This document shows, in pieces, positions 14,666-20,584 of a DNA stretch of 20,584 nucleotides. How positions within the stretch are numbered: the first letter of the stretch is position 1; each line of letters starts with the position of its first letter. The stretch covers positions 1 to 20,584 of IMG/VR virus record IMGVR_UViG_3300023172_000253. One strand, written 5' to 3'. Origin of the DNA: a virus. The position numbers and the translations under genes are program-made. The notes under the pieces are model-generated. The model ran no database searches. It had not been told where the DNA came from and saw only the letters and a list, made by a program, of their open reading frames with translations.

Positions 14666-16255
14666 ATGGCAGCAATAGTAACATCAAATTTTAGAGTTCT
14701 TAATGCAAATAACTTTAAGGAAGATGTAGCAAATAACGTAGTGTACGTGTCTATTGGTAAATCGGATGCATGGTCATTAACGACATCTGATACAACAGAT
14801 ACTACACCATTCACACCTTATGATCATTTAGATGCTTTAGGCGAAGCAAGAGCTAACCTAATGGGTTTAAAGAAAATTGCATCAAGTGATCTTTCACACG
14901 TTATTCCAAGATACACTTGGACATCAGGTAATAGTTATGTAGCATGGGATTCAGACGATGCATCAATTTTTGATAAAGCATTTTATATCGTCACATCAGA
15001 GTTTAAAGTATATAAATGTATTAAAGCAGGTGGTGGTGCTTCAAGTATTCAACCTACTCAAACACTTACAGATCCACAAGCAGAATCCGATGGATATACT
15101 TGGAAATACTTATATACAATTTCAGTAGCAGATGCTGAAAAGTTCTTAACAAATAGTTATATGCCCGTTAAAACAGTTTCACTTGGAACAGAAGGAGTGG
15201 TTGCTGCCACTACATCTTCAAGTACAACAGTGGTTCTAACAGGTGCTAATTTAGATATTTTATCAGGTATGACAGTATCAGGTACAAATATTTCTGGCAC
15301 ACCAACAGTGTCTGCAAGAACAGGAAACACATTAACACTTTCTGCTGCTCAATCATTAACAGCAAATGATATACTTACATTTGCATTTGCATCTGATGCC
15401 GCAGCAGAGGCTTCATTAACAGAAGCAGACTTTGCACAATATCTAAACCAAAAAGCATCAAGAGATTCTTCAACTGCTGCTGGTATTGAAAGAATTGAAG
15501 TTACTGCAGGTGGTACAGGTTATACATCTGCACCAACAGTTACAATTACAGGTGATGGATCTGGTGCAACTGCAACAGCTACAGTTTCTGCAGGAGCAGT
15601 TACAGCTGTGACAGTAACAGGTAAAGGAACAAATTATAGAGTTGCTGATATTACTTTTTCAGGTGGTGGTGGATCCGATGCAGGAGCAAGAGCGGTTCTT
15701 GCACCTAAAGAAGGTCATGGAGTAAATCCAAGAGAAGAGCTCGGTGGATTCTTTATGTCATTAAATGTTTTATTAGACGGTGCTGCAGGTTCTGGTGATA
15801 TTACAGTAGGTAATGATTTCAGACAAATCATGTTATTGAAAAATCCAAGAGTCTATAATGCAACTCCATTAGCAGGAGCAATCGCATCTGCAGATACATT
15901 AAAAGCTACAAATTATTTAGATTTTGATTCTGCAGTCGATGTTACTGATTATACAGTTGATGAATTAATTGTTGGTCAAACATCAGGAGCTCAAGCATTT
16001 GTAGTAGAAATTGACTCATCAAATGGATATATCCATTATCATCAAAATGATAAAACTGGTTATGCATCATTTACTGATGGTGAAGATGTACAAGGACAAA
16101 CAAGCACTACAACAGGAGCTCTAGAATCTGCAAGTGCAGTTGGAAATCCTGAAGTTGATAGAGCAAGTGGTGAAATATTATTCTTAGAGAATAGAGATCC
16201 AATTAATAGAACAACAACACAGATTGAAGATATTAAAGTTATATTAGAGTTCTAA
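14666..16255 (+). CDS. gp8: gp8-like baseplate wedge protein expanded by beta modules
   Basis: This 529-residue protein begins like gp8: MAAIVTSNFRVLNANNFKED, then VYVSIGKSDAW, a Pro-Tyr-Asp segment and a helix (residues 58-75: LGEARANLMGLKKIASSD), followed by SHVIPRYTWTSGN. Residues 104-168 carry YIVTSEFKVYKCIKAGGGAS and the conserved DGYTWKYLYTISVADAEKFL. The end (residues 500-529) has SGEILFLENRDPINRTTTQI and EDIKVILEF, a typical gp8 ending. T4 gp8 is 334 residues. The extra length lies at about 178-240 (module A), 274-345 (GGxGYxxxP repeats) and 431-488 (TSGA module, shared with gp53). gp8 dimers in T4 join wedges at the outer baseplate. Start chosen for the AAAGGAAAA site 12 bases after the previous stop, with a late promoter upstream. 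Confidence 0.88.
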   Translation: MAAIVTSNFRVLNANNFKEDVANNVVYVSIGKSDAWSLTTSDTTDTTPFTPYDHLDALGEARANLMGLKKIASSDLSHVIPRYTWTSGNSYVAWDSDDASIFDKAFYIVTSEFKVYKCIKAGGGASSIQPTQTLTDPQAESDGYTWKYLYTISVADAEKFLTNSYMPVKTVSLGTEGVVAATTSSSTTVVLTGANLDILSGMTVSGTNISGTPTVSARTGNTLTLSAAQSLTANDILTFAFASDAAAEASLTEADFAQYLNQKASRDSSTAAGIERIEVTAGGTGYTSAPTVTITGDGSGATATATVSAGAVTAVTVTGKGTNYRVADITFSGGGGSDAGARAVLAPKEGHGVNPREELGGFFMSLNVLLDGAAGSGDITVGNDFRQIMLLKNPRVYNATPLAGAIASADTLKATNYLDFDSAVDVTDYTVDELIVGQTSGAQAFVVEIDSSNGYIHYHQNDKTGYASFTDGEDVQGQTSTTTGALESASAVGNPEVDRASGEILFLENRDPINRTTTQIEDIKVILEF

Positions 16256-16281
16256 TATAGATATAATATTAGGAAAAATTT

Positions 16282-19200
16282 ATGGCAACAACAGTAGTAA
16301 AAAATTATAACATAGCTCCTTACTATGATGACTTTGATGAAGCAAAGAATTATCATAGAATATTATTTAAGCCAGGATATTCTGTTCAGGCTCGCGAATT
16401 AACACAGTTACAAACCGCACTTCAAGCTCAAATAGATCGTTATGGTCAATTTGCTTTTAAGGACGGATCAAGAGTTATAAATGGTAAAGCTACTTTAAAT
16501 GTTGAATATGATTTTATTAAAATCGAATCATCATTTTGGAATGGAACTGCAAGTGTAAACTCAGATACTTATTTAAGTGATTTTGTAGGTAGTACAATTA
16601 CTGGAACTGCCAACTCTGGAAATCAAGTTACAGCTACTGTATTAAGTGTTGTTGCATCGGAAAGTTCAGATCCAAATACATTATATATTAAATATAACTC
16701 TGCTGGTGGAACAAATAGAACAGTTCAAAAGTTTGTTGCAGGAGAATTATTTCAATCAGATGGAACAGGAAGTCCGTTTGGTATGGTTGGAGGCGGATCC
16801 AATATTGATAATTCTAATACTGCGTCATCAATTACTAATCCTATTGGTCAGGGTTCTGCAGTAAATATTGAAGAAGGTGTTTATTTTATTGCTGGTTCTT
16901 TTGTATATGTTCCAGCTGGTACATTAATTCTTGACAAATATACAAACACTCCAAATTATATCGTTGGTTTAAAAGTTACACAAAATACGATATCATCAGA
17001 CAGTGATTCAGATCTCGTTGATAATGCTCAAGGTACACCTAACTATTCAGCACCAGGTGCCGATAGATATCAAATTACAACAACACTCATTAAGCAGGAC
17101 CCAGACCTAGCGAATAGAACAGAAGATAGTTATATTACATTATTAGTCATTGAAGATGGTAAAGCAAGATCAGATAAAACAGATAAAAATAATGATACTG
17201 AATTATCTGAAAGACTTGCAAGAAGAACATTTGAAGAATCAGGTGATTACTCGTTAAATCCATATCAATTAAATGTAAGAGAACATTTAGATACTGGAAG
17301 TAATAATGGTTACTTAACAGTTGCGAATGGTGGAGATGCTGATAAATTAGCAATTGGTATTGAACCGAATATATCATATGTAAAAGGTTTCCGTGTAGAA
17401 AATACAACAACTAAATATGTTGAAGTTGATAAACCACGTGGAACAGATGCTAAAGTCGATGTTAATCAAGAAACACAAACATTAAATCTTGGAAACTATA
17501 TTAAGTTGGCAGAATCAGCAGCAATTGGAATGCCTGATATTACTAATTTTAGTTCTATTAATTTACATAGTTCAGCTAATGGTGGTGGTAGTGTTATAGG
17601 TACTGCAAGAGTAAGAGGTATTACTGAAGGCTCTAGCTCTACTGAATTATATCTTTACTTATTTGATATATCATTTACAGGTAGTAATACATTTGCACAA
17701 GTAGAAAGTGTGCAATGGGATGATTCTGGTACAGTTAAATTTCAAGCTAACTTAACATCTGATAAAACATTATATGGTACAAATAATAACACATTAGTTT
17801 ATAAATTACCTTATGCCGCTATTGATACATTAAGAGATCCAGCATCTACAATTGCTTCACCTTCTTATAATACTTCATTTACAGTAAGACAAACATTTAA
17901 TACTGCATCCGCAACAGCTTCAGATACAATTAGTGGTGCAACATATATTAACTCAGGAAATGTAGTAGCATATATTTACAATACAAGTACAGGGACTTAT
18001 GGTGCATTAGATGCATCGCCAACTTGTACAATTAGTGGTGGTGGTACTACAATCACCTTTACAACAATTAATGGTAGTGCAGTTTCATTAGGTGCTAATG
18101 ATCAAATATTTTATGCAGTTGATGTTACTTATGCTGGTCAACAACCAAAATCAAAACAAAACACAAATGCAACTCTTAGTGGTCAATCATTAGTAAGTAA
18201 TGAACTTTCTTTAGGTAAAGCTGATATTATTAAAATTAATTCTATCACAGATGCTAATGGACAAGATGTAAAAAGTAGATTTACTTTAGATAATGGTCAA
18301 AAAGATAATTACTATGGAATAGGAAAAATTATTTTAAAGAGTGGAGAATCAAATCCAGGTGCAATTGATGTAGATTTTAATTATTATACACATACAGGTA
18401 CTTCAGATTTCTTTAGTGTAGATTCATATCCAACAGCAGATTATGCATCTATTCCAACATTTACAGGTATTAATGGAACCGTTCAATTAAGAGATTGTAT
18501 AGACTTTAGACCAAGAATTAATGATGCAGGTACAGGATTTACTGGAACAGGAGCTTCATTATCATCAATTCCATCAAATAGCCAAAGTTTTATAACTGAC
18601 CTAACTCACTATTTACCAAGAGTAGATAAACTATATGTAACTAGAAGAGGCGAATTTAAAGTAGCAGTTGGTGTACCAGATAATAATCCTAAACCACCAC
18701 AAGTTCCAGATGATGCTATGGGTATCTATAACCTAAGATTATCACCCTATGTCTTTTCACTAAATGGTATTAAACCACAACTTGTGGATAACAAACGATT
18801 TACTATGAGAGATATAGGCTCCATAGAAAAAAGAGTTAAAAATTTAGAATACTTTACATCACTTTCTTTATTAGAACAAAGTGCAGCTGATGTTGATATA
18901 TTAGATTCAACAGGAGCTTCACGATTAAAGAATGGATTTATTGTTGATAATTTTACTAATCATGGCATTGGAGATACAAGTAATATTGATTATGCTGTAT
19001 CAGTTGATAAACAAAATGGATTACTTAGACCTAAATTTGATGAAAGAAATGTAAATTTAATAAGAATAGCAGGGGATACAGGAACATCAGTGATTAATAA
19101 TGGTATAGTCACTATGCCAATGACAACCGATGTTAATTATATTAATCAACCTTATGCATCAACATTCTCAAATGTCAATCCATATAATGTATTTAGTTGG

Positions 19201-20584
19201 GCAGGTACAGTTAAACTTTCACCAGATTCTGATGAATGGAAAGAAGTAGATGTAAGACCATCAGTAGTAGTTGATGACTCATCATCATATGATCAATTTA
19301 AAAAATTAGCTGAAGAACAAGGTATACTTGGAACAGTATGGAATGAGTGGGAAACAAACTGGACAGGTGTAGAAGTAGAAACACAAAATGATGTTACAGG
19401 AACACCTCCTGCAAGAAGACAGAGACAAGAACCAGTTGAAGCAAGAAATTGGTGGTGGATTGATGGCGAACCAGAATTTGATTTCTTTGATATAGGAACA
19501 GCTGGTGGTGGTCAACAATCAACAACAATTACAACTACAACAACTACAACTGGTCAATCAAGATCTGGTATTAAAACAGATTTAGCATTTGATACAGTTA
19601 CAAGAACAAATGGACGAAGAGTAGTTGAAACTAACTTTGTACCATTTATACGATCAAGAGAAATTTTCTTTAAAGCAGAATTACTTAAACCAAATACACA
19701 GGTATATGCTTTCTTTGATGGTGCAGACATATCAAATTATATAAAAGAAAAAACTTTTGTTGAATTTTCTGGTAGATCTTCAGTCACAACATTTGAAGGT
19801 AATACAGCTCACCCTGATACTGCAGGTGCTTTAATATCTAATGGATCAGGTGTAATTGAAGGTTCATTTATTATACCAAGAAATGATGCACTAAAATTTG
19901 CAACTGGTGTAAGAGAATTTAGATTATCAGATAGTTCTACAAATGATAGATCTGCTGAAACCACTTATGCTGAAGCTCAATACCATGCACAAGGATTACT
20001 AGAAACATCAGAAGAAAGAATTGTTTCAACTAAAGTACCAAGATTAGTACAATCAGAATTAAGAGAAGATAGAACATTAGTAGATACAAATGTATCTGAA
20101 ACAACAGAGTGGATCGATCCAGTTGCTGAAACTATTTTAATAGACAAAGCAGGTGGTATCTTTATGAAGTCTATTGATATATATTTTAAATCAATCGATC
20201 TTAATATACCAGTTAGACTTACAGTAAGAACTACAAAGAACGGTATACCAACTCAAAAAGTAGTACCAGGTGCTGATAAAATATTATATCCATCTGAAAT
20301 TGCTTCTCAAGCAAGTGTTGCAGCAGCAGATTGGTCAAATGGAAATGCTTCTATAGCAACAAATTTTGCATTTGATTATCCAGTATATCTTTCACAAGAT
20401 ACTGAATATGCAATAGTACTTACTTCACAATGTGATAGCTATGAAGTATGGATTGCAGAAATGGGTGGATTTGATGTTACTGATGTTGATCAAAGAATTA
20501 CAAAACAACCATATAATGGTGTATTCTTTAGTTCAGCAAATGCTTCAACATGGACACCAGAACAATCTAAAGATTTAAAATTCA
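16282..20584 (+). CDS. Giant DUF4815-type virion structural protein (3' end outside window)
   Basis: The frame is open for 1434 codons to the window edge with no stop. The start has AGGA at 16271-16274, 7 bases before the ATG. Residues 13-51 carry the family signature, including YYDDFDEAKNYHRILFKPGY followed by SVQARELTQLQTALQ, which I associate with DUF4815 proteins of marine T4-like phages. Residues 102-160 hold a TSGA-like beta module. Later parts are beta-rich, with a conserved-looking CIDFRPRIND near residue 740, LSPYVFSLNG near 825, and a helical IGSIEKRVKNLEYFTSLSLL near 852. Around residue 1074 there is a Thr-rich run, then EIFFKAELLKPNTQVYAFFD near 1130. It follows gp8 in the place where T4 has genes 9-12. 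It may be a peripheral baseplate or fibre-attachment protein; that role is inferred from position. Confidence 0.8.
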   Translation, partial: MATTVVKNYNIAPYYDDFDEAKNYHRILFKPGYSVQARELTQLQTALQAQIDRYGQFAFKDGSRVINGKATLNVEYDFIKIESSFWNGTASVNSDTYLSDFVGSTITGTANSGNQVTATVLSVVASESSDPNTLYIKYNSAGGTNRTVQKFVAGELFQSDGTGSPFGMVGGGSNIDNSNTASSITNPIGQGSAVNIEEGVYFIAGSFVYVPAGTLILDKYTNTPNYIVGLKVTQNTISSDSDSDLVDNAQGTPNYSAPGADRYQITTTLIKQDPDLANRTEDSYITLLVIEDGKARSDKTDKNNDTELSERLARRTFEESGDYSLNPYQLNVREHLDTGSNNGYLTVANGGDADKLAIGIEPNISYVKGFRVENTTTKYVEVDKPRGTDAKVDVNQETQTLNLGNYIKLAESAAIGMPDITNFSSINLHSSANGGGSVIGTARVRGITEGSSSTELYLYLFDISFTGSNTFAQVESVQWDDSGTVKFQANLTSDKTLYGTNNNTLVYKLPYAAIDTLRDPASTIASPSYNTSFTVRQTFNTASATASDTISGATYINSGNVVAYIYNTSTGTYGALDASPTCTISGGGTTITFTTINGSAVSLGANDQIFYAVDVTYAGQQPKSKQNTNATLSGQSLVSNELSLGKADIIKINSITDANGQDVKSRFTLDNGQKDNYYGIGKIILKSGESNPGAIDVDFNYYTHTGTSDFFSVDSYPTADYASIPTFTGINGTVQLRDCIDFRPRINDAGTGFTGTGASLSSIPSNSQSFITDLTHYLPRVDKLYVTRRGEFKVAVGVPDNNPKPPQVPDDAMGIYNLRLSPYVFSLNGIKPQLVDNKRFTMRDIGSIEKRVKNLEYFTSLSLLEQSAADVDILDSTGASRLKNGFIVDNFTNHGIGDTSNIDYAVSVDKQNGLLRPKFDERNVNLIRIAGDTGTSVINNGIVTMPMTTDVNYINQPYASTFSNVNPYNVFSWAGTVKLSPDSDEWKEVDVRPSVVVDDSSSYDQFKKLAEEQGILGTVWNEWETNWTGVEVETQNDVTGTPPARRQRQEPVEARNWWWIDGEPEFDFFDIGTAGGGQQSTTITTTTTTTGQSRSGIKTDLAFDTVTRTNGRRVVETNFVPFIRSREIFFKAELLKPNTQVYAFFDGADISNYIKEKTFVEFSGRSSVTTFEGNTAHPDTAGALISNGSGVIEGSFIIPRNDALKFATGVREFRLSDSSTNDRSAETTYAEAQYHAQGLLETSEERIVSTKVPRLVQSELREDRTLVDTNVSETTEWIDPVAETILIDKAGGIFMKSIDIYFKSIDLNIPVRLTVRTTKNGIPTQKVVPGADKILYPSEIASQASVAAADWSNGNASIATNFAFDYPVYLSQDTEYAIVLTSQCDSYEVWIAEMGGFDVTDVDQRITKQPYNGVFFSSANASTWTPEQSKDLKF
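19501..19560 (+). repeat. Thr-rich low-complexity linker in the DUF4815-type protein
   Basis: Residues 1074-1093 are Gly-rich then Thr-rich (QQSTTITTTTTTTGQS), coded by ACA/ACT codon runs. It lies just after a Trp-rich segment (RNWWWIDGEPEFDFF), suggesting a flexible hinge between two domains. Confidence 0.55.

Noticed and set aside
16253-16270. AT-only inverted repeat TAATAT...ATATTA before the DUF4815-type gene, considered as terminator
   Set aside because: It has no GC stem and no following T-run, and it overlaps the ribosome site region, so a terminator is not supported.
16646-16864. Open frame of 72 codons within the DUF4815-type gene
   Set aside because: It is a +2 shadow of the long frame, with Leu/Ile-rich low-complexity product and no ribosome site.
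17147-17410. Minus-strand open frame of 87 codons
   Set aside because: It is antisense to the long structural gene and its product is almost only Leu, Tyr, His and Gln, reflecting AT-rich codons read backwards.

Overview
The window is a tail and baseplate assembly region from a T4-like myovirus. The proteins are typical of marine T4-like phages: gp5 has no lysozyme domain, there is a giant DUF4815-type protein, and the baseplate proteins are enlarged by beta-rich inserts. The DNA is very AT-rich, roughly 30% GC by eye. This suggests a low-GC marine host such as a SAR11/Pelagibacter-like bacterium or Prochlorococcus. The host is inferred, not shown. I saw no host genes, tRNAs, insertion sequences or CRISPR arrays. 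The window is almost fully coding, with no gene-free stretch longer than about 45 bases.

Two gene blocks diverge from a 44-base promoter region at 4409-4452. The left block is on the minus strand. In transcription order it holds a gp4-like head completion protein with a nuclease fold; a conserved protein that may be gp2-like; a gp19-superfamily tube or tube-initiator protein; gp26 (hub/tail chaperone-like); a gp51-like reading frame that appears to be reached by a -1 ribosomal frameshift at a run of eight T; a small two-helix membrane protein; and a large repetitive hydrophobic protein, probably the tape measure, which runs off the left edge.

The right block is on the plus strand. It holds gp48 (tube cap), gp53 (wedge), gp27 (hub), gp5 (spike), an unrecognised 285-residue protein, gp25, gp6, a gp7-like wedge protein, gp8, and a very large DUF4815-type structural protein that runs off the right edge. 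Most junctions are stop/start overlaps (TAATG) or gaps of a few bases, as expected for translationally coupled structural genes. Together the products would build the hub, wedges, tube nucleation complex, spike and perhaps the outer baseplate or fibre attachments.

Five exact copies of the T4 late-promoter octamer TATAAATA were found by eye. All lie just upstream of a start codon in the correct orientation. Two of them sit so close to the ATG that the predicted transcript starts at or one base before it, with no Shine-Dalgarno, which suggests leaderless messages. The strongest candidates for new biology are this promoter/start fusion, the gp26-gp51 frameshift, the 62-residue hydrophobic repeat protein, and the beta modules shared between adjacent baseplate proteins.
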